Assembly (NCBI GenBank): GCA_905221605.1 | Contig: CAJNDS010002001.1 | Coordinates: 1,255,001 to 1,319,000, forward strand | Direction of reading: 5' to 3' | Source: Symbiodinium natans | Taxonomy: Eukaryota > Sar > Dinophyceae > Suessiales > Symbiodiniaceae | Length of the DNA: 64,000 nucleotides | Part shown: positions 24,358-34,891 of the stretch, in pieces | Numbering within the stretch: the stretch's first letter is position 1 | Layout of the letters: each line of letters begins with the position of its first letter | The notes under the pieces: generated by a model | Databases searched by the model: none | What the model saw: the letters and a program-made list of their open reading frames with translations, nothing else | What the model was told of the DNA's origin: nothing | Position numbers and translations under genes: made by a program

Positions 24358-25184
24358 CCTACCCTACCTGGTTCGCGAGGTCCATCAGCCCACCGCCTCC
24401 CAATGGAGGCCTCAGATGTTGGGGTTGGGCATTTGGGCGCTTAGGGTTTTCGGGTTGAGGGTTCAATTTGCTGAGGGTTTAAGGTTTCGGGCTGTAGGTT
24501 TCAGGGCCTGGGTTGATCTTGTCAGGCAAGACGAAGAGGAGGCTTCGGGTCTAGAGGTTTCCCTTCAAATGAGTTTCAGGGTTGGCCACCCCCAGATCTT
24601 GTAAATTCCAAGCAGCCACCTGCCGAATTTTCCTGAGGCCCGGGCGGCTTTTCTGGAGGCAATTGGCAGGAGCCTCGCTTCAAGAAGTGGCTTCTTGCTC
24701 AGGCAGCTTCTCTCGACTCGAGGCACTCCGCAGTGCCCATGCCCCTGAACCCTAGAACCCCAATCAGGCTGGCCCCAAGATGCGAAACTTTCACTTTTGG
24801 TACGCTTTAGAGTGCCCCAACAAGTGTCGAGTTAAGCAATCCCCCCCTTAAGCACCAAACCCCTAAAACGCAAAGCCCCAGAACAAACCCTAAATCCTTT
24901 AAAGGCGAAGAAGCCTCACGGCCTGCTGCAGCGCAGGAATCGAACAACAAAAACAGGGTTTGGAGTAAGCCTCATTAGAGCAACGCATGAGCCCCTAAAT
25001 TAATTCCAATAGTGTCCCCACATCATTCTCTATATACATGAGTGAGATACGCACTTACACTGACACAAAGTGCCAATTCAAATTCAACCGGCATTTCGTT
25101 TGCACTTCGGCCCGAATCTGTCCAAACATGCCCAAGTCGTAAGACCCTGAACCATCAACCTGCTTTCGAGAAGTATGTGGCACA

Positions 25185-26522
25185 CTATCTGTCGCTTTGG
25201 CATGTTGTCTGCTGACACGCTGCGAGCCTGAGAAGCAGGTCTTCCAGTGTGTCTCGCATTTCGGGAGATAGCGGGGTCCCTGCGTCCCAGCTGCGTAGAT
25301 CAACGAAGTGCTCCAGCTGCCAGGCATGCTTCGCCCTGGTGTGTTGCCACTTCGGCAATCTCCACGGTGGGTACAGTGGCAAGTGGCAAGGCTTTTGTCC
25401 TATATACCCCAACCTTGCCAGAACGTCAGTTGGAAATGCAAAAAGGCCGGAAAGTCTGCCATCCTCCAGGAGTGCTGCCAAGAGAAGGTCGAAGTCAGTT
25501 TCTGAATATGCAAGTTTGCCAAGAGCTCCTCCATTCTTGCAGAGACTTGCACAGTAGCGGCCACAGGCATGAACGTTGGATGCTTTTTCCTGAACACGCC
25601 ACCTGCATCTGTCACCCATGAGATCGGAATCCACAGTTGCCAAACCTGTGAATGACTTCTCTAGCTGAAAGCCGACGCAATGAAACAACGTCCTAAAAAG
25701 ACTGTGGGCCCGCTCTTCAACCTGGTGTTTGGGGCTGCACTGGAAGCGAGCGTCTGCAAGCGAGACGTGAGGAAAATCCGTCGTGTTTCGAAAGCAACTC
25801 TCCAACAAGGAGCCGATGTCTTCCACCCGAAATGCCATGTCCCTGCTTGAACCTGGTGTTACGGAGAAGTTTATTTGCGTCACTGACGCTCCTGGCAGTG
25901 CCCAACAAGCGTCACTGTCAAGAGCAATCAGCAGCAACAACATTCCAGCGTACCCACGGGTCCCACGAAACAAAAACCTTTCTCGTATCAAGCTTGCCGA
26001 CTTCAGTTGCAGGGCAAGCCCACCAGTGAGAGAGCCTCGAAGTTGGAAGATCGCATCTACTTTGGAGGATCCTGATGTCCGAATGACTTCGTAGTTTCGA
26101 GCCTGATGAGATAAAGAGAAAAGGCGCTTGAATCGATCAAAGGACTTTTCCTCGTTTCGGGCAGTTTCCGAAAAAAATGCGAGGGCACGGCGCCGAGATT
26201 CCTGCGGGCTTTCTGAAAAAGATTCTTCAAGTGGAGTGGCAAAGTTCAAGGATCGCTTTAAGCGAGCACCATCATCGCACAAAGCTCGAAGACGCACGTC
26301 ATGTGCATGTGCCGCCTCCTTCTCCGTCAGAAACAAGCCCACATATTCTTGGCGCCTTTTGAAGTATACCTTTGCTTCAAATTTCCCACGGCCCTTGCTC
26401 CAGCTGACTCCATTGTATTGACTGGACACGCAGCGTGACCAGCATGATCGTGAACCAGCTTGCTGCTTGTTGGGCTGTCCGAGCAGTTGTCCGAGCGCCC
26501 ATGGCGCAATTCTTCGGATCAT
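25185..26522 (-). CDS. AP2-domain protein with two PD-(D/E)XK-like nuclease folds
   Basis: The frame is open from a GTG at 26543, but the first ATG is at 26522, giving 445 residues; an in-frame stop lies just upstream. Numbering below is from the GTG. Residues 41-100 match the AP2/ERF DNA-binding domain: YNGVSW, then KFEAKVYFKRR, then VGLFLTEKEAAHAHD. Residues ~117-218 and ~272-375 look like two copies of a restriction-endonuclease-like fold. The first has a helix with acidic residues, VDAIFQL (D163), ALQLKSAS (Q179-x-K181) and a hydrophobic strand ending CWALPG. The second has VEERAHSLFRTLF, VDSDLM (D305/D307), RVQEKAS (Q318-x-K320) and a strand ending LFAFPTDVL. Q-x-K replaces the usual E-x-K, a variant known in some active members. 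AP2 domains are known fused to HNH homing endonucleases; this fusion would be analogous. It could be a DNA-binding nuclease or a transcription factor with inactive nuclease folds. It appears intronless. AP2 is confident; the nuclease folds are inference from motif order. Confidence 0.75.
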   Translation of the reverse strand: MIRRIAPWALGQLLGQPNKQQAGSRSCWSRCVSSQYNGVSWSKGRGKFEAKVYFKRRQEYVGLFLTEKEAAHAHDVRLRALCDDGARLKRSLNFATPLEESFSESPQESRRRALAFFSETARNEEKSFDRFKRLFSLSHQARNYEVIRTSGSSKVDAIFQLRGSLTGGLALQLKSASLIRERFLFRGTRGYAGMLLLLIALDSDACWALPGASVTQINFSVTPGSSRDMAFRVEDIGSLLESCFRNTTDFPHVSLADARFQCSPKHQVEERAHSLFRTLFHCVGFQLEKSFTGLATVDSDLMGDRCRWRVQEKASNVHACGRYCASLCKNGGALGKLAYSETDFDLLLAALLEDGRLSGLFAFPTDVLARLGYIGQKPCHLPLYPPWRLPKWQHTRAKHAWQLEHFVDLRSWDAGTPLSPEMRDTLEDLLLRLAACQQTTCQSDR

Positions 26523-29206
26523 TTGGGGTAGTTCTCTAGTCACTCTAGTCTAACTTGGGTTTGGCTAGGGTGGCCCGAAGCCATGGCCATGGCGCAGACG
26601 TCACTGGGTTATGTGAGAAGCTGGTAGCCTGCGGAGCTGGTGGCATGGGCAACCGCAGTGGCTACATGATGCATGTAGATTGTCCGCAGATTACACTCAA
26701 AAACCAAACCCCAACCCCCAGGCCCAAAACCTTTAAGCAGCCCTAGCAGAAAACAACTCAACTCCCTAAAAACTCCCCAAACCCTAGACCCCGAAAGACC
26801 CAAGCCCTCAACCAATATTCTTTCACTGCAGGCAAGCTTCTAAACCCCCAAACCTAAGTACTTTAGGCGCCATGGATTCTGAGGATGGAGCCTTTCGGTT
26901 CGACGAAGGACAGCGGGTCTTTGGCATCCGGCTTCCAGCCAATCTCGGGGGGGGGGGGGGGGGCGCTTCATTGGGCTGAGGGCTCAACGCTTGTGGGCTT
27001 AAAGGGGCTTAGGGGTCAGGGCCGGCTTGTTTCTAGGGTTTATTTGCGATTGTCAAGGGTATACTTCTAGGGTTTAAGTGTTTAGGGTTTCTTGAGAGGC
27101 TTAAGAGGATTTAGGGCTTATGGGGTCTGTAGGGTTTAGGGTGTGTTTGGGGTTTATAGGGTCTATAGGTGTTCTTGATTTCTAGAAAAAAGGGATCAAC
27201 TAAACCTGTTTCTATACAGGAACCAATTCCAAGAACTATTTTGGCTTGAGTAAATGTAAAACGCAAAGGCCGTTAACAAGGCAAACTTACCCAAACAAAA
27301 ACTTGTATAAGACGATTCTGAACAATCGCCTGCGTCAGTGCTTAGGGCATGAGAATTGCTAGAGCTTCAAGGTTGAAGGGTTTAGGGGCTGAGGAATTCA
27401 GGGTTGGTGCGCTTAAGGGTTGTTAGAGTTTAAGGGGGACTCTTAAGGCCCGGGTGGGATATGGAGGGTTTGAGGGTCTCGGGGCATATAAGGTTTGATG
27501 TTTCAGAGGTGGAAGCCTAAGTCCAAAGCCTAAATCCTATGGGCGGTTGGGATCTCAGGGGGCCTGGGGTGGCGTAGGGAAGGACGCGCAGAAAGCTTTA
27601 AGGGAATGAGGGGCTCCAGGTTTAGGGGCCGTATATGCTAAGTTTTTTCAGGGCTTAGGGTATTTTTCGAAGTTCATGCCCAGAACTCAACGCCTTGAAG
27701 CCTTAAGTGCCACAGCTTTAGGATTTTGGGCCCTAAGCAATGAACTCTTAACCGAAAGAGGCACAGCATGTGGAGATCCCGAGGGTTTCGGCCTAGCCTC
27801 CTTGCTGGTCGATGGCTTCCGTTCTCACTTACACATCCCATGATGCCTGAACCCCAAACCTTCAACCCCCAACCCTAAACCCCCTAACCCTAAACCCCAG
27901 GCCCAAAACCCGAAATCCTAAACCCGTAAACCCCAAATTCCAAACCCGCCTTGGGCACTTTGGCGCAGGTGGCATGAACCAGGCTGCCTCAAGCTCGCTT
28001 TGGGGGGGGGGACCCAGGAGGCCTGCCCGCTGCACCGTGCAGGGGTTGAGGGTTCCAGGGTTTCAGGGCTTTAGCGGGTTTTGGTAATTTCGGGATTTGG
28101 GGTTTACGGTTTTAGAGTATTCGGGTTCAGGGTTTTCGGGGTCTTGGGAAATGAACAGCTCTTCCACAACCTCCCAGGGAGTTTAAGGTCCACCCGAAAC
28201 CCAAAGGCTGGGGAAACCCTATAAACCCTATTAAACCCGGCAATAAACCGCGAAGCCCTAAAGAGGTTGCTTCAAGGTCAAGGCACAGCTCTCCTCCTCT
28301 GGGTCGCGACAGGGCAATCCTTCCCAGGGCTCTGGTAAGCTCGGGCTAAGGATTTAGGGGTTAAGGGGTTTCAGGGTTTGGGGTTTAAGTTTATGAGTTC
28401 ATAAGGGCGCTAGGGGTTTAGGGGTTAGGGTTTGGGTCTCATGTGACTCTTGCAACTTCATGAGATAGAAGTGAGGGCTCATGGAAAATTTATTTTATAG
28501 GTAGCTTCACTTACAACCAAACTTTCAACTGCTGGGTACGTCAATTGGAGTGAGGGTCCGATTCTTCAGGTATCTTCCTGGGTAGTTCTGTGGGGGAGGG
28601 GGGGCTTCAACTTCAGCATGCTTTTGGAGATCCCTCCCGCGGATGACACATACTGAGCCACGCGAACAAGGAGTGGACACATGTTCAGGGTTTAAACGGT
28701 GCAGGGGGCTCCGTGGCGTGTAAACGACTATAGCTGGTACTGTAACACCCAACTCAAGGCCTTATAACTATTATAATATGTGCTGAGCTGGGGTAGCCAA
28801 GCACTCCAACGAGACCGTGACACGACTGGCAATTGCTGAAACTGAAATCATGTGGCTTTCAAGATTTAACGAAAAAGTTCCCAGGTCCTAAATTTCGGAG
28901 AAAAAACTTGGGAAACATCGGCACGCGTGGTGCGAACAGAAACGCAACCGAAAACGCAGGGCACGGTAAACCCTCCCCCCGCCCTTGTGGCGGGTGTTAA
29001 GGTTTAAGGCTTAGAAAAAAAGCCTGCAGCTGCAATCCAAAACCCCAAAGCCATCCAAAACCCCAAAGCCTAAACCCCGAAACAGCGATAAACGGGTTCT
29101 AACGTCTAAGAAGGGCCCCGACCCGGCCTGTCAGCGGATCTTGCCAGGATCGGGGCCTGGGAGTTGCCAGGCACAAGGTTGCGGGGAGTTTATAGGGTTG
29201 AAGGCT

Positions 29207-29295
29207 GGGACGTTCTCTCCTTTTTTACCAGTCCTTACTAGGGATTATCGCACCCCGTATAGTCTCTTTTAAGGACGTATACTGGGGGAACATCC
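29207..29295. mobile_element. MITE-like element, family A, copy 3
   Basis: Left end GGGACGTTC, right end GGGGGAACATCC, with arm motifs CCAGTCC and AAGGACGTATACTGGGGG. Diverged but alignable with the copies at 9581 and 12318; no telomere array inside. Confidence 0.6.
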
Positions 29296-30300
29296 TAAGT
29301 TGGAGGTCTAGCGGCTTAAGGGTTTAGAGTTTAGGCATTAGGGGTTCAGGGCTTGGGGTTGAGGATTTAGGGGAAGGGCTTGGGGGAGTTTAGGAGGAAA
29401 ATTCCCAGGTAGGGTAGCCAAACAATACGCATATGTATCCGGAGATAGAAAAAGCTTGTAGAACGGGCATATTTAGAAGGAGCATGTAAAAGGTCATTTT
29501 GGGACAACAGCCCACCTGAAACTGTCCGGGATTAATCGCGGTGGACCGGGTGAACCTTCAGAAGGCCTGTGCTGCACATGCTTCAAAGTTGCTAAGCTGC
29601 TTGAATCTGCTGCCTATTCTCTATTGCTTAGGCTTCCCTTTCGCCCCCCCCCCCCCCCCCCCCCCCGCCCCCGAAAAAAAAAAAAAACGAAAGTCTTCCC
29701 AAGCAAGGCTTTGAAGTGCCCATCCCCCGCGTTTGGGTTTAGTGATTGTAGGGCTTAGGGCTTAGCTGGGTTGTGCTTCAAGGGGGAATGGAGGAAAGAA
29801 TTCCTAGATTAATCACGTGCCACCCCCTTAATTGCCCTAAACCGAAAACCCGAAACCCGATCCTCCTAAGCGCCCGAGAAATCCGGACGGAGGGTCTTAA
29901 GTTACCCAGCCTTGGGACAAAACCAGGCAGCCCTACTTTCGCAGGTCTAGGAAGGGAACAGGCCCTTCTTTTCGTAGGGGTGTTCGGGAGGTTCTTGAGG
30001 GTTTCAGGTCGCTGTTGGAACGCTCAACGCGCCAACGCCCCAAGCTTTCAATCCCAGGCACACCCCTTCATGGGCAAGGGGCCTGCCCAGGGTTTAGGGT
30101 TCAAGCGTGAGTCGGTAGGGTTTCGGGTTTCAAGGCCTTTCATGGCCGTTGATTGTGAACACATTGTGTGAATATAGTATGTCCTGGATTCGTTGGGGGG
30201 GTGGGGCTTTTATCTGTGTCGACACCCGGGCTGGAGCTGCTGAACCTCAAGTTGTAAACCCCTGAACCCTACTCTCCAAACCATCATAAACCCTGATCTC

Positions 30301-30425
30301 CTGAACCCTATAAACCCCTAAACCCTTAAACCCCTTTAAAGCCTAACCCCTAAACCCCTAAACCCCTAAACCCCTAAACTCCTAAACCCCTAAACCCCTA
30401 AACCCCTAAACCCTAAACCCCTAAA
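30301..30425 (-). repeat. 8-bp variant array CCCCTAAA
   Basis: About a dozen CCCCTAAA octamers with a few heptamers; a second homogenised telomere variant. Confidence 0.85.
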
Positions 30426-30504
30426 CTGCAGCTCAAGGAGCCTCGTGCAGCGCATGAACGACGTCGGCGCAGGCCGAGCGCCGGCCGCCTCAGGCTCAGA
30501 AAGG

Positions 30505-30556
30505 GTTTAGGGTTTAGGGTTTAGGGTTTAGGGTTTAGGGTTTAGGGTTTAGGGTT
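30505..30556 (+). repeat. Telomere-like array (TTTAGGG)7
   Basis: Seven exact units, in opposite orientation to the CCCCTAAA array about 80 bp to its left. Confidence 0.9.
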
Positions 30557-30857
30557 CAGCATCTCAAGTCCGAGCATTCACTAGTCAAGCAGCTTGTCAA
30601 GTGTTGGAATAAAACCCCAGCCACCCAAGAAACCCACAACATTGAGAAAATACAAAAATCACTCAATACATTCCCAGTAGGCTTAAAGCTTAAGGTCCAG
30701 TTGGCTCAAAACCCGAAATCTAATTCTCAACCTACTGTGGCGGGGGAGGGTGGGGGAGGGTGGGGGGGGGTGGGGGGGGGTGGGGGACCTCAGGGCCCTA
30801 AACCCTATGCCCCAAACCGTGCCTTTAAACCCTATGCCCCAGAGGCCCACCAAACAA

Positions 30858-31220
30858 TATGCCGATGAAGGGGGGGTTTAGGGCCCCCCCCCCCCCCCCC
30901 GGGTGGAAAAAAACCGTTTGCCGACGAAGGGGGCCCCCCCGGGTGGAAAAAAACCATTTGCCCACGAAGGGGGTCAGGGTTTAGGGCCCAAAGGCTCGGT
31001 TTTGATCAAAAATCCAGAAAACGAGAGCCCACCCAGAACCGTCGATTTCGGTACTAAAAAATCGCATTTTGAACTGGGACCCGGGCCGATCCTGGGGGGT
31101 CCCCCTCATTTGGGGTGTTTTTGGAGGCACGGCCCAGGAAAAAAACCATTTGCCCACGAAGGGGGTCAGGGTTTAGGGCCCAGAAAAAAACCACATGCCC
31201 ACGAAGGTCATTAGGGTTTA
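30858..31220 (+). repeat. Dispersed repeat unit with GCCCACGAAGG core, five copies
   Basis: Related units occur near 30858, 30901, 30942, 31135 and 31182. The core is AAAAAAACCATTTGCCCACG followed by AAGGGGG, usually then CAGGGTTTAGGGCCC. The frame 30903-31214 reads KKPFAHEG repeats but is a by-product of the unit. The block includes 160 bp of unique DNA between copies. Confidence 0.7.
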
Positions 31221-31443
31221 AATATACATAGTAAAAGAGGGTTTAGGGTTTAGGGTTTAGGGTGTATACGGTGTAGGGTTTAGGGTTCAGGAGAGGCATT
31301 TTGGGGATCCAGGGTGTAGTTAGGGTCAGGGGGTTCAGGGGATAGGGCTTAGGGGAGCCTTGAGGCGTTATCTATTCACTGTTTAGGGTATTCGAAGACG
31401 TGACCTGTAGCCTAACCCCTCCTACTTGGAGGGTCATGGTACG

Positions 31444-31521
31444 TCTGACCCACTAGTAGCGGTAGCTATAACCCACTCAAAAGCCACATAAGTTCCACAA
31501 TGTTGTAATATTTGGGTCAGA
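31444..31521. repeat. Inverted repeat, possible small MITE
   Basis: TCTGACCCA at the left is the exact complement of TGGGTCAGA at the right, 60 bp apart, in a non-telomeric stretch. Confidence 0.45.
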
Positions 31522-32413
31522 CTCTAGGGCTTGGGACCCAGGGCTCAGGCTTTAGGCGTGTGCTATGGATCCAAACAGCACTTCAGCAGACGCGGGTTTT
31601 AACTAGGGTCAAGCCGGGGGCCTAAGCACCCTAAACACCTCTGTTTACGGTTTAGGGCTTGGGGCTTATAAGGGCTTTGGGAGAGCAAAGGCGGATGAGG
31701 TGCTCTTCGGGTCATAAACCCTGATCAACCCGAACCCCTAAACCCTCTAGCTCGGGGCTTCATATTCCATCGGAGCTACTGCTTGAAGAGGCTTTGGGAC
31801 CCTCGGTCCGGTTCTCGTTGAAGCCCTGTTAAGAGCCCGAAGCCCTAAACCCCCTCAACCCTGAACCGTTTCCCTATCAGAGGCTTGAATGAGGGCCTAG
31901 GGTATTCGGAGGCTTTCCAAAACTGAATTCTGGTTTCAGCTTTAGGGCTCTGGACTTTGCGTTTCAGGGTTGACGGCTTTCGGATTACTAGGGCTTGCAG
32001 ACCCTGTCATAGTTCGCACTGACTGTGGTCTCCCGGGAGCCACTTGCAGCAGCCTGAAGCGGTGCCAACGATGTCGCAATCCAAGTCTGGAGCGAGTTCG
32101 CAGCGCTTACCAAGCAGCACTCGACGCCGACGGCTTGGCAGGATGTGTCTTCCTTGGCAGGCTGAATCGCCGTGCGGCTTTGCGTGTCCCGGCCATACAC
32201 ACCAAATCGGTGCCAAACCCTCAACCCTAAACCTGGTCTAAACCCTAAACCCTAAACCCTAAACCCCAAGCCCTAACCCCGAACCATCTTCCCGATAAAC
32301 CCCAAGCCGACAAGAACCTGCAACCCCAGGGACCGAGTTTGGACCCGACAAAATCATCCAGTCCGCCCCCCCCCCCCCCCCCCCCCCCCGTCCCCCTTCA
32401 ACCCTATTTAACA

Positions 32414-32481
32414 CCTAAACCCTAAACCCTAAACCCTAAACCCTAAACCCTAAACCCTAAACCCTAAACCCTAAACCCTAC
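32414..32481 (-). repeat. Telomere-like array (CCCTAAA)9
   Basis: Nine to ten exact units, shortly after a poly(C) run at 32366-32389. Confidence 0.9.
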
Positions 32482-34358
32482 CTTTCAAAGCTCGACCTTC
32501 TGTGGCCTTGAGCACCTACAACCCCTTTGCACCCTTCCCCTTCAGTCCAAGAATTATCTAAGTCCTTGTCCACCGCTTTTAGCGGTTAGGGTTTAGGGAT
32601 TAGGGTTCACGATTCTTCCCCCCCCCCCCCCCCCCCATTGTGAAAGTCTGCACTTTGCTCCTTCGGGGTCTGCGGCTGTCAGTGTCAGGCCAGGGTTCTC
32701 TGACTGAACTTCACGGCATGAGGGTGAAAGAGGTCTTGGGGCCATAGAATACTAAAATTTCCTAAGCCCTGAAACCCAACCCCAAACGGTAAACCCCAAA
32801 CCCTAAACCCCAACCCTAAACCCCAAACCCCGAACCTCAAACCCAAATCCCCAAACCACCAAACCCCCAAACCCTACACCCGAAACCCTAAACCCCACAC
32901 CCTAAACACAAACCTTAAACCCCCAAACCCCAAACCCCCAAACTCAAACCCTAAACCCCTCCTAAACCCTAAACCCCAAACCCCAAATGTAGGTCCCAAA
33001 CCCTAAACCCAAACCCAAAACCCTAAACCCTAAACCCTAAACCCGAAGCCCTCAACCCCAAACCCCTAAATCCTAGACTCATAGACCCTAAACTTCCCCA
33101 AAAGGCCCAGGCTGCCAAGTCCTCTGCCGCATAGCCGAGAGCCGCGGGCATTGTGTTGCACGTGCTGGGTGCTCTCTGAGGGTTTTCTTTAGGGGTTCAG
33201 GGGCTTCTTAGGGTTAGGGGTTAGGGTTGGAGGGTTTAGGGGTTTAGTGGTTTAGGGTTTAGGGCTATGGGGTTTAGGGTTTCAGATTGAGGGTGCTTAG
33301 GGGTTCAGATGTGCTGGGTCAGCCACTTTGGGATCCAGTCCGCTTAGGGTTCAGGGTTCGGGCTGTGTGAGGGCGTACACGGGTTGAGGGGTTGAGGGTT
33401 GGGGGTTAAGGGTTTTTTTTGGGTTTTGGGGGATTTAGGGTTTAGGGCTTCGGGTTGGGGGTCCAGGGTTGAGGAGTGGAGGAGTTCGGGGGTTTCAGGT
33501 TTAAGCTTGGGGGTGTGGGAGTTCAGGGTGCAGCCTTGAAACTCGTAGGGTTATGAGTAGGCTGAGGGTTTAGGGGCTGACCGAGGCCTTCAACCAGTGA
33601 CCCGTGTGGAGCTTCGGGCAGCCTCACAGTTTTTGGGGAGGTTGAGTGCTATAGAAATCCAGTTTTGAAACCCTGGCTCCGTTGCCTCCTGCGGCTCACG
33701 TGCCAAGATGGGCTGCGGGCATGACAGCCATCGACCCCTCAATCCCTCAGCCCTAAACTCCCGAAACGCCAAACCCCGAATCCTAGGCCTTCAAGCCCCA
33801 CAAGCCCGAATCCAAAGCACGATGAATCAGGAGCTCTTGATCACACGCCGACCCTCCCCAAACCCCACATCCAAAATGGAAAGGGCCCTAAAGCCCAACT
33901 TTGAGCCCTGATATTTAGACCAAGAACCCCAAACATTACACCCCCAAACCCCAAAGCCTTAAAAACCCCAAACCTCCCTAATCTCCAAACCACGTCCCAA
34001 ACCCTAAGCCCTAATCCCCAAAGCTCCAAGCCCATTGCAAACCCCAAACCCCAAAACCTTCCTAATCCCCAACCCAACCCGAACCCCCAAACCCTACAGT
34101 AACCCCTAGGGTTGAGGGGTGTAGAGTTTAGGTGTTTTTTTGGTTCAGGGTTAAGGGGTGGGTCTGAGTCATGCTAGTTAAGAGCAGTGGATCCTACGCT
34201 ACAGTAGCCCTCCCCCAGAAGCACCACCGCCACGGACACTAAAGCGGCAAACCCGAAAACCCTGCGGTTTAGGGTTCAGGAAGCTCTAATTCCCCCTTAA
34301 ACCCTAAACCCTAAACCCTTATGCCCTTTTACCCTTAAACCCTAAACCCTAAACCCCA

Positions 34359-34891
34359 AGCCCTTAGGAGTTTTCGGGTCGAGCCTGGAGCAGTTTCTCC
34401 TTTAGGAGTCCTCCTTGGCCAGGCCTGTGACCCTAGCGTGGCAGGACGCAACCTCGCCCGCGATCTTTCTCTGCAGGCGAATCTGACACTCCAGGCCTTT
34501 GAGATCCTGGAGCTGACGCACTTGCATCCCCACCTTTGTTAGCTGCCGTTTGATTGGCCTACCTGAGCTTTGGGGAGCAATCCTTGCATGAGAAGCGGCA
34601 GATTCAGTGATACCATCTCAGTGTGTTTTCTGATTTTCTGCTGGGTTCAGCAAATTACCAACGTAGACTTTGACATCGATAGAACCATCAGACAATATCG
34701 CAGCAACGGCAGCTTTCCAGACAGAGAGCGCCAAGCATCGGCGACAGAGGAGATCCAGAACCCGAAGCCGCACACGGCTTCGCAACCACATCTCGGGACT
34801 AGTAGTGTTGGAACCAGATCAGGTGGAAAGAGATTGCTGTCTCTTGGAAAGACATCATTCTCGCAGCTCCCTTCCAGCAGCAGTCAGAAAG
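34359..34891 (+). promoter_or_regulatory. LINE 5' leader region
   Basis: Non-telomeric DNA upstream of the first ORF1 ATG. It contains two acceptor-like sites, a pyrimidine run ending CTGCAG near 34482 and TTTTCTGCTGGGTTCAG ending at 34650. Dinoflagellate mRNAs are trans-spliced to a leader, so either could be the leader acceptor. No leader sequence itself is seen, and the promoter is unknown. Confidence 0.35.

Larger units (their letters stand above)
22356..25184. other. Non-genic spacer downstream of the AP2 gene
   Basis: Islands at 22370-22710, 23090-23540, 23780-23890, 24600-24760 and 24880-25184. The last is free of telomere motifs and is probably the 3' untranslated part of the AP2 gene. 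Confidence 0.55.
26523..30857. other. Non-genic spacer upstream of the AP2 gene
   Basis: 26523-26700 is non-telomeric and may be the AP2 gene leader. Other islands: 27190-27350, 28440-28970 and 29400-29640. Long G run at 26949-26962 and C run at 29644-29666 followed by poly(A). Confidence 0.55.
31221..34358. other. Non-genic spacer before the LINE
   Basis: Mostly degenerate CCCTAAA/CCCCAAA DNA. A non-telomeric island at 31960-32220 is open in several frames on both strands without recognisable product. Poly(C) at 32366-32389 and 32620-32636. Confidence 0.6.

Noticed and set aside
27233-27256. Spliced-leader-like ATTTTGGCT
   Set aside because: Only nine bases match the dinoflagellate leader from memory and the end differs; chance in 64 kb is likely.
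30903-31214. 103-residue KKPFAHEG repeat protein
   Set aside because: The frame follows a dispersed non-coding repeat unit and includes poly(C)-derived residues; starts and ends are arbitrary.
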